The notes under the pieces were generated by a model. That model searched no databases. It was not told the DNA's origin and saw only the letters and a list, made by a program, of their open reading frames with translations. This document shows, piece after piece, positions 25,101-36,891 of a stretch of DNA of 64,000 nucleotides (position 1 is the stretch's first letter; each line of letters opens with the position of its first letter). The DNA is from Callipepla californica brunnescens. Its lineage: Eukaryota > Chordata > Aves > Galliformes > Odontophoridae. The translations under genes and the position numbers were made by a program. The DNA is taken from positions 2,046,001 through 2,110,000 of the forward strand of contig JALIRH010000077.1 in the NCBI GenBank assembly GCA_023055505.1, in the 5' to 3' direction.

Positions 25101-27699
25101 TATGCCTCAGCTGTCTGAGACAAATTACACAAGGAAAAAGAGCCTGGAGAAATAAAATTATGATATTCCAGAAGACCTAGGCTTTAATAAGGTCTGAGCT
25201 TTGGCAGCAGTCTGATGCTGAACAAACCTCATGGAGTGTGTCACAAGTTAAATTCTAATAGATAACTGGAGTTCCCATGTAGTCAAACTTTTGATAAGCA
25301 TACATCTTTATAAAAATCTGTATCATTTGAAATCACGTAGATTAATTTATGGCTTTGATGTTAAATAGTTTGGAGTGAGGCCGCTTTGGAGCATGGAAAG
25401 GCCTCTGTGTGAATGAGGGCTTCTATTAGTGTACCAAAAAAATGAAAATCCAAACCTCACACAGTACCACCACAGGTATCTTTCTTTAGAAATCCTTCTG
25501 AAGCATTAGATGTGTATGTTCTTACCAGGTCACACAAAGCCCATTTACACACTGTAAGTCCCATTCCCTATGCTTGTGTTCTTTTGTACTGCAGAAAATA
25601 ATTATGGTGGATAGTCAGACAATTATGGAAGCACTGAGAAAACTCTTGTTCAATCTGATGAAATGTGATGGAAATTGTTAAGGTACAGTGTAGGTCAAAT
25701 ATGTGTTGCAGTTAGCAACCTGTGATTATGGTGGTGTTATCTATGTTATATTGGCCTAGCCCTTAACTATCACAAATACTTGCAAATACTACTGTAAGTT
25801 TGGGAGTGTGAATAAAGCATTCAGTTTCCCAGTATTGCAAAAACTGACTTAAGCTTACCGAAACTTCAGTAAATGTGTTTCTGCTTCGTACTCTTAACTA
25901 GCATATTTACTGCCTCTGAGATATTTTTCACACATAACCAGGAGTGACACATCTGTCTTCCCTAAAGGTAGTATGGAGGTTCTAGGGAGCACAGAATATA
26001 AGAACAGGAAGGTATTCGCAAATGTAGGCACCACACAGCAGAGGTTGTGCTGCTCAAAGACCTGCTGGGGTATCTGCAAGCTCCATGCATGTTGGAGAGC
26101 TAACTACAGAGCATCTCATGGGCAGCATGCACCAGCAGCCTTGAATGTACCTGAAGCATTGCTTGTCTCATCAGACAAGGTGCTTTTGGGGGTAGAAATG
26201 TGGACACTAGCTGCCAGTGACACTGCATGCAAGGAGAAGCACCAAAGCAGGTCAGGGTAACTGCAAGGACTTGTCTACATAAAGTAGACAACTTCTCAAA
26301 ATCTCCCTGAACATTTCATCACATTTAAGAGATGGAGGAAAGTTAGCTTCAGCATTTGTTAGGTGTTAAACCTGTTAGCTTACCTTTCTCCTTTTGCTTT
26401 ATAAGAGATGCTTTAGCACAGGAAGAAAATCTTGCCTGCTCCTCCTTAGACAATAGGGGAGATTGTAATGAGCCAGGGAAAATGGAGAAGCCAGCTGAGG
26501 CGGGCTGATGGCTTCTTCTGTTATTATTCAGTGTGTTTATGCAATGAGCATAATCAGAAATCCCTCCAAAAGTGGGGAGAAAAAGGACTGGGAAAATAAA
26601 AATGGAGCAACTTTTCCTCCAGTCTTTCTTGCTCCCCCTCATAGCTAGACAGTGAGGATATTACCTGCTCAGCTGTGCTGTGACTGAGCACTGTTGCTGT
26701 GAGACCTTGCTTCTGGCTGCCTTGCTGCCTGCAGCAGCTTCACAAAGTGCTGTGTTGGCCAGCTGAGCCAGGTGCTTGCAGCCAGCACACAGCATCTCTC
26801 CCAGGCACAATACATTGCATTTGTGGAACAGCAGCATGGTGTGTTTGTGACTGGAAAGGCAGATAGCAGAGGCCTGGGGGAATCTGAATTGTCTTGACTA
26901 AGCTTGGAACAATTGGTTTGATGAGGAAAATACTGTTTCTGCCTGCCAGCTTGCCACCTCTCTGACTCTTCTTTCCCATATGGCACCTGGTCTTGCAAAT
27001 CTACCCCCAGCAGAAGCGTGCTTCTCTCTCCCTCCAGCCTTTCTACCTTGAGAAGGAAAGCTTCTGGCACTTGCTCACTGCTTGCAGAGAAAAATTCCGG
27101 CCTACAATGAGTCTACCTAAAATGCCTGAAGAGAATATGTAACTTCCTTTATTGAACATCTAAGAACTGTGTTGCTAGGAGTATATATGCACCCCTAGGA
27201 AAACGAGCACAGTTGTCAGGAGATGCTGTGGGCTGCATCTGTATTCTTCCAGTTGGCCTGCACGGCTTCATGCTCCCCATATTTGTGTTTTATTTGGAGC
27301 TTTGACTCAGGAATTGAGTTTAAAAGGACAGTTTTGTAGTTGAAACTGTTTCGAAGTAGCTCTGCCTTTATAGAGAGGAGAGAGTGTGGACTTGAAGCCA
27401 ACATATGACATTTTATCTGCAGTTTCCTTCCTTATTCCTTTCTTAAACCTAATGTGATTAAACCACGTCACTGAACTAGAATGCTAACTTACATGTAATT
27501 TTAGTGGAAAAATCATTGATTGTTCTAGGCCATAAACAGACGTCCATCTTTTTGCATATCAATATTTGATGCAACCATGTTTGCAGGCTTTTATGAGGCA
27601 TGGGAAATATGCTGATGGTGTATCTTCTTCCTGTATAAAATACCAATTCCACTGAATAGAAATGGCCCTGGCCTCATCCACTGGGCTCCAATTCATTAG
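22198..27699. other. Unique non-coding sequence
   Basis: Apart from the exon-like signal at 25.1 kb and an A run at ~23,278-23,293, I see no gene or repeat that I can name. Several open frames under 135 codons around 26.0-27.1 kb on both strands lack any recognisable signature. Confidence 0.45.
25097..25175 (+). other. Possible terminal exon with poly(A) signal
   Basis: An acceptor-like run (TTTTTTGTGTTGTTTTTCAG) ends at 25,096, and an AATAAA hexamer lies at 25,151-25,156. It could pair with the exon-like segment at 22,067 in a + strand transcript. Purely signal-based. Confidence 0.2.
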
Positions 27700-28086
27700 A
27701 TATTTATGAGCACTGATAAGATCCCGTCTTTGCCTTCTGTTTTCCAGGCTAAACAGCCTTTCCTTGTATGGGAGATGCTCGGTATCTTTGTGGCCCTCCA
27801 CTGGACTCTTTGCAGCAGTTCTCATTTATTTTTGAATGGAGGAGTCCAGAATTGGACACAGTGCTCTGGATGTGTTCACTAGAGCAGATGAATGGGAAGA
27901 ACACCTCTACTGCTCTTTTTAATACACCTCAGGATACTATTGCTCTTCTTGGCCCCAAGAGCACACCGCTGGCTCATAGCCACCCGGTTTTCCATCAGGT
28001 CCCCCAGCTCATTCTCTGCAGTGCTCTTCTCCAGCAGGTCAGCCCTTGTATTCCTTGTATTGATACATGTGGTTCCTCCCCAGGTA
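27700..28086 (-). mobile_element. CR1 LINE fragment, antisense
   Basis: Reverse-complement CR1 ORF2/3' region, recognisable on the + strand from TAAGATCCCGTCTTTGCCTT, TTCCAGGCTAAACAGCC, TTTGTGGCCCTCCACTGGAC and TTCTTGGCCCCAAGAGCACA to GGTTCCTCCCCAGGTATA. Reading frames are broken. The element's terminal octamer is missing on the left, so both ends are truncated or eroded. Confidence 0.88.
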
Positions 28087-31000
28087 TAGACATTTCAGAA
28101 AAGAAAAGGAAGCAGAGGATGCAGCTTTTGTTAGAGGGGGTGCAGGAGGATCCCCCATAGCTATACATGCCTTTTTGCCTTGCTTAGTAGTTACTGAGCT
28201 ATAGTAGGAGAGTAGCTTGATTTAATCCAGTCTCATGGCTACTAGGAGAAGTATAGCTGTGGCAAAGTGGTGTAGATTTGGTACAGAGAGCCCTGCTTAT
28301 GTGATCTCAGCATTTTGCATTGCTGTAAGGGCTGGATTTCTCAGTGCAGACCAGCAGTGGATCTAACAGGATTCCCAGGGATGGACCTGGCTCTGGGTAG
28401 TTTTGCCCTTGGCTTATCTGGAGGTTCTTGATCTCTTGTACAGAATTTAAAAAACATTTAAGTGCTCCAAAGATTCAAAGAACCATATCTTCAGCACATA
28501 ATTTAAAAGCTTAGATTTAAAAGGAGATATTACAGAATCATGTAGCTCTCCTTGAACCTCTTAATTCACATCTGCTTTTGCCTCTTTGCTCTCTAATTTA
28601 GGGGCAAATGCAGAATTCTGTTAAGCAAGGCTCTCTACAGGGAGTCATTCAGTGCTACCAGCAGGCAAGTGTGATTTCTGGTCTGGTGAAATCTGCGGTT
28701 AACATTTTGAAAATCTCATATGATAGAGAACAAGTGTGAATTTCAGGGAGAAAAATGGTCAGGATAAATACGCAGCTGTGTGAATGCTTCTTCGAGGGCA
28801 ATTTCACACTGCTGCAATTTCAGTTTTGCCTAGAATTTTTCTGGTGTAGCTTTCAACATCAAAAGTGCAGGAAAGCGTGTGGCTATCTATATCAATGGGA
28901 AGCTTCCACCCTTCAAAAGGAGGCTGAGCCTTCAGTAATTTGATTCCAAATAAGCATGTAATGATTTATTTCAATATTAACAGTTTCACAAAAGCCCACT
29001 TTACTCTGAGGAGGACTGTAAATCTGTGCTCTCAAATCCGTAGCTTAGTGACTCTAGGACACCTGGAGCTGGCGAGAGGCCTCAGAGGCTTCAGCAGAGC
29101 TGGTTTCTTAAATTATTCCCACCCAGGCTAGGATAGATTTATCAGTAGTTTTTCTTCCTCCGCTCACTCAGGTGCTCGTTCACTGGTTCAGGCTGTGACC
29201 AGGCAATCCCACTTCACTCTTCTCGTACAAGAGGGAGGAATAAAAAAGTACAGCACAGAAAGTAAAAAGGATCATTAACCAAAAGTCTTCACAAACACTA
29301 CAAAGGAGGGGAAGAAAAAGTCAAGGATGAAGAATGTAATTACTGAGAGGAACAGGAGCATATGGGTGGTCCTGATCCTGAACGTGTTCCTGAATGGATG
29401 TATTTTTCACTGCTGGCCTGCGAGTAAAGGAGCTGAATTGTTTTTTGACCTCTCAAAATTTCTAATGTGACCTTGGGAAAGCATCGAGTCCCTCTTGATT
29501 CAGCATTTAATGACTAGAGCTATGAACCAAACAATGGTGAGTGTTGGGCAGGAGTTCTTCAGCTGAATGTTATCAAGAGGTTGCTGCATCATCAGAACCC
29601 AAGCTCTCAATGGGGACATACCTTGTTGTCTTACTGTTTTTTTATTGCATCAGGATTGTTGTGGGAAAATTGGAAGAGCTCAGCTTGATCCTTCTACAGG
29701 CTGGTGACAGTTGCGCTTCATTCTCACCCAAGGGTATGAATTTCTCTGGTACTGAATGAGACCTCTGACCTGTGACATGTATCTTGTCCAGTTAACACAG
29801 AGTGATGCTGAGTGGGGCTGCAAGCCTCCCCTGTGTACCTTATTATAATCCAAACGGGTGCCAGGACTCTCTGGGCTTGTAGAATCTGCACATGGATGCT
29901 TTTGGTTTTCTTCTGCTGCCACACTAAGAAGTGATAAGTGAAGCTGTTAATGAGAAACAGATCAGTTGGTTAAGTTGGGCTGGTGACAGCTAAGGCAGCA
30001 GAACTTGACTGTGGGCTTGTACCTATCAGGAAGGGAGAGCAGCTTGCTTGTGTTTCTGCCATGTACCCATTTTTAATTCTTCCTCTGTTTTCCCCCTTTC
30101 GTGTTCACTGGCCTGGACTGCCTACTCTATCTCGTCAGCTTTCCCTTCAGTAAAATATGAGAATTATATGTATGTATGTATATTGCCTGATTGCTGTTTT
30201 GCATCATTGTGCTGCATTCGGGCAGGGCTTTGCTATGAGCTGAGAGCCAGCAGAAGAAGCAGCAGCAGTCAGGTGGGAGGAGGAAGGCCAGGAAGGAAGG
30301 GAGCATTGTTTTTGGCAATGGAACCCATACATCATTTTATCTTGTCCTGTGGATCCATACCCTGCCAATCACCCAATTAAATGGTGATACTAGAAGGACA
30401 TGGATCAAAGACAGAAGATTAACATTGGAAGCCAGAGGGAAAAAAGTGTCTTGGAAGTGATCCAACTCTATGATGTATAGACTGCATGCTTTGTAACCCT
30501 GGCATCACCTTCTTCAGCGCATGAATAACGAACTGCTTACCATTGTGACAGTCTGTCCCAGATTTGGCTCACCTCACATTAGCTAACTAAAAGTCAAGCC
30601 TCTAGTGCCAAGGTTGTTCTCTTGACTCCTTCCGGAGCTGACAAGAAAAAAAAAAAGGGGGGAGTGGGGAGTAGCACACCTGGGAAGTGATTTATGCAGC
30701 CTGACTGGAGGTGCCAGCATGTCCTAAGCTGGGTGTGAAAGGAATGTCAGCTCTTACCCTTGTTGAAGAGGAGAACTTAGCTGAAGACTGTACATACAGC
30801 TTTGGTTCACTGGTGCCTAGGCTGTGTCTCAGGGACTGGGTGTATCACCATTAATGCCTTCCCTGCTGCTCATCTTCATCCCCAATCCTTGTTGGGGCCT
30901 GAAGTGCTGTCCTCTTGCTACTGGGAGCACTGGGACATCTGCCCAGGGCCCCTGAGTTGATAAGCTCAAGAACATTCCTTGTAGAATGATAGTACTTGTA

Positions 31001-32849
31001 GCAGGGTCTTAGTGTAGTGAGGTGGGCCATGCCATGGGAGAGCAACAAAAGCTAAGCACTGTGTCTAGAATAATTCAGGGTGCTCCAAAGAGTGTAGCCA
31101 TCCTGGACACCCATGTCACAAATTCCAGCACAAATTATATGTCACAAAAGTTGTAGGGGTTGAAACACAGCCTTTGACACCTGTGTGTGGTCTTGATAGG
31201 TACCAGAGTCACTCCTGTGATGGGCAGTTTTAGGTAGCAGAAAGATTGGGGCACTTCTGGGTGGATCATATTTGGTCAGCAAAGAGGATAAACTGGGTTG
31301 ATTTTCTTCTGTGTCACATGAAAATGCAAGTGTACATTTCTGTGATGATTATCTCAGGGCAGCCCTGCTGTTCCAGGGTTCTAATTATCTGAGTATGTTT
31401 TATCCTAATCTGTCCTTAGGATGGCTGGTGCAAGAGTACACAATAGAAGAAATAATGAGAATATAAATGGAGAAGTGAGATACCTGCATGAGAAATCCAG
31501 ATGCAATTGAGTTCTCAACAATATTTATTTGGTTACGTGAGCAGTGGCTTGATGTGCTACAGGGTACTTACCAGCTTAGTGCTGGTAATGCCCAGCAAAA
31601 TTCTGTTGAATGAGAATGGCTGATCTAAGGGGCAGGGGGGAAGAATAAAAGGATATGAATAAAGTCAGAAACTTCAAAAACAAAACAAAAGAATCCTCTG
31701 GTTATGGGATAGCTGTATCTCTCATCTATGCTTTAGGAAATAATTCAACCAGGCCATGACTTGGAGATAAATGCTGTTAAATATTAGTTATGATTGTTCA
31801 AACTTTTTACGTTGGTAGTCAATATGATAAAACATTTCAGAGCTTGAATAACGTTTTAAATTTGAGTAGAAGGTTTGCAACACAACAAATAGTAAATAAC
31901 CCTACTGTATGTTAGGCTTCTCATTATCGAGGCTGCAAAGTGTTTAGGAAATAAACTTTTCCTTCTCAATTATTTAAAAAAAACAAACAGAAATGTGAAT
32001 CTAGTGAAGCTTGTTACAGGAGAGCAGAAAATTACTAGGGAGGTATTAGTAAGCTTGATGTAAATAAATAATTAAGATTCCATTTTGAGTATGTATTATT
32101 TTTGATTGAATTATTGGCAGCTTGAGATATTCAGGCTTTTCATGTGTATATTTGCATGTGTCATTCTGTTGTTGCAGATAAACAAGCATGGAGTTCTTTG
32201 CATATATAATAATGTTATTATCAGTTCTGTGATAAGGCTAAATGAAAGCACATTCTTTCTTTCCTCCTGATGCAATTTGGCAGCCAAAACGTTCTTTGGT
32301 TTAGCAAACTTGAAAATAGTCTCTAGCAATTTTGTGCAAAAGAAGGGGAGATGAAGGTTAAAGGATGAAATGAGCTTTTTGATGTGAGGGTTTAGGAAAA
32401 CGTCTGGCTCAGCAGTGAAGGGGAGGAAAAAGAAGAGTACACTGGCAAACTTTGGTGACTGATTCTCAAATTCCAGTAGAAAGAGTAATCTATGTGTGTT
32501 TGCTAAATTCTGTGCTGCTGCAGAGCATATGTAAGGCTTCAGTTTTCTTATAGGACAAAGCAGAAATCCTGACTTGTAAAAGCAGTCAGAATTTCTGGTG
32601 TTTCATACTTCATCATAAGTAGGTGAGGTAAAAAAAAAAAAAAGGATTTCGAAGGGATATACCACTGCCAACTGCCACTGCCACTGCCAACATGAAATAA
32701 GTAGAGAAGCAAAAGAAGTAAATGTTGGCATACTCATACTTTTAAGAACGAGTATATTCTGTGATTTCAAATTTCATTTGAAACTATCTGTATGTATTTG
32801 GGAGATGGGAGATTGAGGAGTTGCCCCAGGAGAATGGGGTTCTGGCAGA
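28087..32849. other. Unique non-coding sequence
   Basis: No gene or transposon recognised. Contains short A-rich runs, including one of 14 A at 32,630-32,643, and a CACTGC-rich stretch at ~32,663-32,690. Confidence 0.45.
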
Positions 32850-33001
32850 GGCAAGTTGAACATAAGCCAACCAGAAGGGCCACTGTACCTGGGGGATGCG
32901 CCAGGCCCAGCACCTCCACTGGGTGATGGAAGGGCATGTCCTGATCTGGACTTAATGATCCTGATGGGACCCTTCCAACTTGGTAGGTTCTGTGATTCTG
33001 T
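32850..33001 (+). mobile_element. CR1 LINE 3' end
   Basis: The terminal part of a CR1: a GTTGAACATAAGCCAACC block, a deletion, then GATCCTGATGGGACCCTTCC and the terminus GGTTCTGTGATTCTGTATAG. 5' boundary approximate. Confidence 0.75.
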
Positions 33002-33738
33002 ATAGTCTGATAAGGACTGTCTTATGTACAAGGAGTCAGGTAGAAGGAAGAGCATTAACATGTACTTCTGTGACTTCCTTGGACACTGTCACCTTTTTTT
33101 TGTTTGTTTGTTTTGGCTTAGAAAACCATTTCAAATTTGTGAACGATGCAGCCTTGGATGGTCTTCATTCTGTGTCACTGCAAGTTGTCATGATGATCAC
33201 GGGGTATTAGGTGGTGGAAAGGTGAGCTCTTTGCAATTGCACCCATGGCAGAACTCTTGAAGTGCTATGAGGAGTATGGGAGAGGATCAAGTCTGAAATC
33301 TTTAGCAATGAAATTAGATCACAGAAATAGGGGGAGTGGGCTAGGGAGTGGCAGTGTTTAAATTAAGTAGATATTGATCTTGCTGAGGTGAACAGCAGGT
33401 TTTATTGATTGAAGAGATAAATATTGTCTGAAACATCTTTGTGTTCCCAAACTGTGCGGTTGTTTTTCCCCTGGAACAGTTTTCCCTCTTTTCCCTTGTC
33501 CCTTCCAAGGTAATAGTATCTTTGCCTCAGCTGCTCTAAGCTCCCACTCTTTTGCAAAGCCAGCGTAGTTTCTCAGCTCCTGCTGTAAATATCAGAGACA
33601 GAAAAATGGCTGTGACTTTATAAATCAATAAAACCTATACCCAACAGCCATTAAAAAAAACCTAAAGTTTGGAAATCTGAATAACTTATAAAATAAAAAA
33701 AGCCTCTACGGCACTGCCGATTTTGACTCCTATGACAC

Positions 33739-33769
<31 letters not shown>

Positions 33770-34784
33770 CAAAACAAAACAAACAAACAAACAAACAAAA
33801 AAAAAAACACCAGGAAACTGTGCCTTAAGAAAGTCATGATTTTTGGTTGTATGGAGGAAAAAAAAAATTCCATTCCTAATGGTGAAACAGTCACTGTGAT
33901 ACTTTCTGGTGAAACTAATATTGATTATCTTAATGTAATTACCTGTTTTCAAGAAGGCATAAAGTTTGCAAATAGTGGAGAAGTGAGTAGTTGAAGGGAA
34001 GGGCCCAAGAAGATTAAAATAAAGATAAAATAATGAAAGAATTCTCTGTGAGGCACATAAGACAGTATCCACCTGTGAAGTTTAATGCGATGAAAATTCC
34101 AAGTTACAGCTTTAAAAAGCAGTTGTGACTGCAGTATGTTCACCTGGGAATGCACGCTTTGTATTTAAGGGAAGATTACTATGGATCCACGTGAAAGAAT
34201 ATAATAGGAAGACAGATAAGCAAGAATGGCAATATGGAAAAGAGGAAAAGACGAATGGTTATGAGTTATTTCCTGGCAAATTGTTGCCTTTTGAAGCACC
34301 AAAACATTTTTTTTTCTTCTGAGAAGACTGTCATGCTGGGTTCTAAGCAACCTTGAAATCTGGAGGCAGTGAGAATGCTGACTTCCCTCTGTGATTCAGA
34401 GCTATTCCTGTTAGCCCAGTGTTGTCTCAGACTCTACGTGTCTGAAATATCCAGGCTTGGCAGGTATGAGAAATGTACAGCGTGAGTTCAGACCTGCATT
34501 GTGATAATTTATAGGGCGGAATTTCGCATGAAATTGCTTATTGGCTGATTTCACTGGAAGGAAGTGGAGAAAAACGGCTCAGGTGGTAAAGACTGTGTGT
34601 AAAAACAGCTCTGTGAGAGTGTGGAGATGCTGTATGCCCCATTAGTCCTGGGCTTACCAGCTTGCTGCCTTCATTTCCCCATTTCAGGTTCTTTATTTGG
34701 ATTTCTTCTTTTTTGGTTCTGCTTTTATTGGATTATAATAGAGCTAAAATTCTGTTGGTGTGTGTGTGGCCACAATGGAGTGAT
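33002..34784. other. Unique sequence with A-rich tracts
   Basis: No gene recognised. An AATAAA hexamer (33,627-33,632) followed 20 bp later by eight A resembles the 3' end of a retrocopied transcript, but I recognise no parent gene upstream. The long A tract at 33,739 is listed separately. Confidence 0.4.
33739..33808 (+). repeat. Long A tract grading into (CAAA)n
   Basis: About 29 consecutive A, then AAAACAAAAC and several CAAA units, then a further A run. A simple repeat, possibly grown from a retroposon tail; no retroposon body was recognised next to it. Confidence 0.9.
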
Positions 34785-34965
34785 GGCATTGAAGGACAAA
34801 AGGAAGAGGCGATTGAGGTCACCTACCTGGACTTCTTAGAAGCCTTTGACATAATCCTGCATCACATCCTTGTATCTCTCCATCGAAAAGATGTGGATTT
34901 GAAGGGTGTGGACTGCAGAAAGCTCTGCGTGGATGCCCGTGGACAGAGTGGTTGTTCACACTATG
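34785..34965 (+). mobile_element. CR1 LINE reverse transcriptase fragment
   Basis: The + frame reads VTYLDFLEAFDIILHHIL at ~34,818-34,871, the RT motif region around the first conserved aspartate block (YLDF.KAFD-type), followed by decayed downstream RT. Isolated fragment without the CR1 3' end. Confidence 0.8.
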
Positions 34966-35084
34966 AATTTATTGACATTAGTGCATAGGCTGAAACTCCC
35001 AGAAGTCATGATTTCTCCCTCAGATGTTGAGTGGTCACTGCCTGTGTGTTAACAGCTCTCTGCTGCAAGCCTCCATTAAGCATC

Positions 35085-35305
35085 TGTTGTCCCGTCTAGG
35101 CGGCTGGTCCGCCTGGGCTAGCGACAGCTAGGACCACACTACTAGACACCAATATGATGATGTGGAAAATGGTGTTAAGGCACAACAACTCCTTATATAT
35201 TAATCTTACATCATGCCCCTTAAGCTAGCATCACACATCATTCGCAGAGCTAGGGGAGGTCCTGTCGCGTTACACCTCGGTTCCCTGGACACACCTACTA
35301 CAACA
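35085..35305 (-). mobile_element. Solo LTR, alpharetrovirus/EAV-like
   Basis: A 221-bp LTR with terminal inverted repeats TGTTGT...ACAACA, flanked by identical 5-bp duplications GCATC (35,080-35,084 and 35,306-35,310), so both boundaries are exact. On the minus strand there is a TATA-like ATTAATATATAAGG. Further on comes CACCATTTTCCACATCATCA, then TATTGGTGTC, resembling the R region of avian leukosis-type LTRs. No internal viral sequence remains, so it probably arose by LTR-LTR recombination. ALV-type elements usually make 6-bp duplications; here only 5 bp match. Confidence 0.85.
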
Positions 35306-35416
35306 GCATCATCTTCAGTTATACCGAGTCAGATTCCCCCAAACGTGTCTGAGTATCAGAGAAAATATACTGGAGCAATACCCACTGTCTGATGAGCAGT
35401 GTCTGCTCAGTTCTAG

Positions 35417-35500
35417 GGCACAGGCACCAAGGGAGTGTCTGGGATGGGTGGATTTTCCAGCTTGCCCTTGGTGAGCACCGCAGGGTCCTTTTCTGGCCAT
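35417..35500 (-). pseudogene. ITPRIP-like gene relic, copy A, 3' piece
   Basis: This 84-bp piece is clearly similar on the + strand to 46,065-46,140 (shared GTGAGCACNNCAGGGTCC and GGCACC.AGGGAG blocks). On the minus strand it reads VLTKGKLENPPIPDTPLVPV; the larger copy reads VLTEGKVENLRVPDAPWVPV in the equivalent place, so the relation shows at protein level too. It ends at an LTR fragment on the right. Too short to name alone; identified only through copy B at 46-48 kb. Confidence 0.6.
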
Positions 35501-35501
35501 G

Positions 35502-35689
35502 TGTCTTCCTCTTACAGGAGAGAGAGGAGATTCCTTCGATATGTGCGTACCTGATGGTGAGATCTTAATCTCACAATGGAAACAAGTGTTAGTTTGACCA
35601 GTTAATTAGAAATTTTAGTTGCTAAGGGAGATAGGGATGGGAAGATGGGCGATAGAAGAGAGAAAATTAAAAACAAAGTATTTGTAGAA
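35502..35689 (-). mobile_element. LTR fragment, same family as 46.8 and 62.7 kb
   Basis: Minus-strand LTR 3' part, beginning on the + strand with TGTCTTCCTCTTACAGG. It shares GGTGAGATCTTAATC and GGGAAGATGGGCGATAGAAG with the LTR at 62,659-63,484, and the reverse complement of these with the solo LTR at 46,796-47,514. The U3 part is missing on the right. It separates copy-A gene relic sequence from its minisatellite remnant. Confidence 0.7.
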
Positions 35690-35784
35690 AGCCCAGCAAA
35701 GGTGCAGAGGAGCCCAACAGTGAGGAGGAGCCCAGCAAAGGCATGGAGGAGCTCGACAGCATGGAGAAGCCCTGCATCTCTGTA
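35690..35784. repeat. Remnant of the 36-bp ITPRIP-like minisatellite
   Basis: About two and a half units of the GAGGAGCCCAGCAAAGGC-type repeat that forms the long array at 47.5-47.97 kb. On the minus strand it reads LLHAVELLHAFAGLL, the same hydrophobic unit as in the larger copy. It links copy A to copy B. Confidence 0.8.
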
Positions 35785-36003
35785 TAATAAACTGCCAGAA
35801 AAGGAGAAGAAATGCACCCTGTTCAGTGATGGGTCCTGTCGCATCACAGGAAAGCATCGGAGGTGGAAGGTGGCTGTATGGAGTACTACACAGTGAGATG
35901 CAGAAGCTACTGAAGGCAAGAGAGGGTGAACTGAGCCCATTTGCAGAAGTGAAAGCCGCCTGGCTGGCTTTTGGCATTGCTGAACAAGAGAAGTGGCCTG
36001 TCC
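35785..36003 (+). pseudogene. Retroviral pol RNase H fragment
   Basis: The + strand reads an RNase H start with FSDGS (the first catalytic aspartate context) followed by a basic/aromatic stretch. After a stop and frameshift at ~35,895 it reads FAEVKAAWLAFGIAEQEKWP, which carries the conserved glutamate region. The rest of the domain is missing. Endogenous retrovirus relic (ERV class not settled), sitting exactly where copy A of the ITPRIP-like relic should have its N-terminal coding part. It is joined to host-like promoter sequence at the shared CCTGTCCTG motif. Confidence 0.7.
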
Positions 36004-36061
36004 TGTTGATGTCACAGTTCTGCAGCTACATCACTGCATTCCTCCACTCTCATCTCTCCTG
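36001..36061 (-). pseudogene. ITPRIP-like relic, copy A, promoter-side piece
   Basis: On the + strand CCTGTCCTGTTGATGTCACA and CTCCACTCTCATC match 48,262-48,318 of copy B closely, including the TGATGTCA (CRE-like) site. Similarity stops at the same place in both copies (after CTCATC), suggesting a shared boundary. The TATA box and start region found in copy B are absent here. Confidence 0.65.
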
Positions 36062-36063
36062 AA

Positions 36064-36890
36064 GCAGCCTGGTGGTCAGGGTCTACTACAGGCCTCCTGG
36101 ACAAGGGCAGCCTGTGGATGAGGCCTTCTTCCTTCAGCTTCAAGAAACATCGTGCCCGCTGGCTCATCTTGATTGGGGATTTCAACCACCAAGGATGTTT
36201 GCTGAGAAAGCAGCATGTTGGGCTGCAAACAATCCTGGAGACTCCTGGAGTGCGCTGAGGAGAACTACCTGTTCCAGGTATTAGACAAAGCAACCAGAGG
36301 TAAAGCGTTATCAAACCTGGTGCTTACCATCACAGAGGTGCTCATGAAAGAAGGTAAGTTTGGAGGCACTTGGGGGTGTAGTGACCGTGTCGAGGTTATG
36401 TGGGTGATCTCATGGAACATAGGCCTGGCAAATAGCAAAATCAGGACTCCAGTCTTCAGGAGAACAAACTTTAGTCTATCTAAGGAATTATTGGTTGAGA
36501 TTTCCTGAGAAGCTGTCCTTGGAGACAGAAAAGTTGACTAGAGCTGTCAGCTCTTTTACGCTTCACCAAGGGCAGATGGTGCCTGACCAGCATGGTGATG
36601 TTCTGACCATGGAGCAACAGTATCGTTAGACAAAGGGCAGGCAAAAGATGTTGTCTGTCTTGACTTGTGCAAAGTCTCTGATGTGCTTCTGTAACATGGT
36701 TTTATCTCTGATTTGGTGACATATGGGTTTAAAGAGTGGACTGTCTGGTGGATAAGGAATTGGTTGTAAGGTAACAGCTGGAGGACTGAACTCCATGGTT
36801 GTGTGTCTGGACAGAGGTTGGCGATGAGTGGTGTTCCTCAGGTTCCTATCTTGGGACTGGAGGTCTTCAACATCTTTGTCTATGATGTAG
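36064..36890 (+). mobile_element. CR1 LINE fragment: endonuclease and RT pieces
   Basis: The + frame starts VVRVYYRPPGQGQPVDEAFF, the APE-type endonuclease of CR1 ORF2, and continues through a GCSD-containing endonuclease end (~36,377) and the linker to RT (GDRKVD, ~36,520). After deletions it carries RT pieces reading DCLVDKELVV and ending near a FNIF.YDV segment at ~36,870. Several stops and frameshifts; catalytic residues incomplete. It abuts the copy-A promoter piece within 3 bp on the left. Confidence 0.88.
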
Positions 36891-36891
36891 T

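Noticed and set aside
26669..27070. 133-codon minus-strand frame
   Set aside because: No known motif, no splice or promoter context, and another overlapping frame of similar quality.
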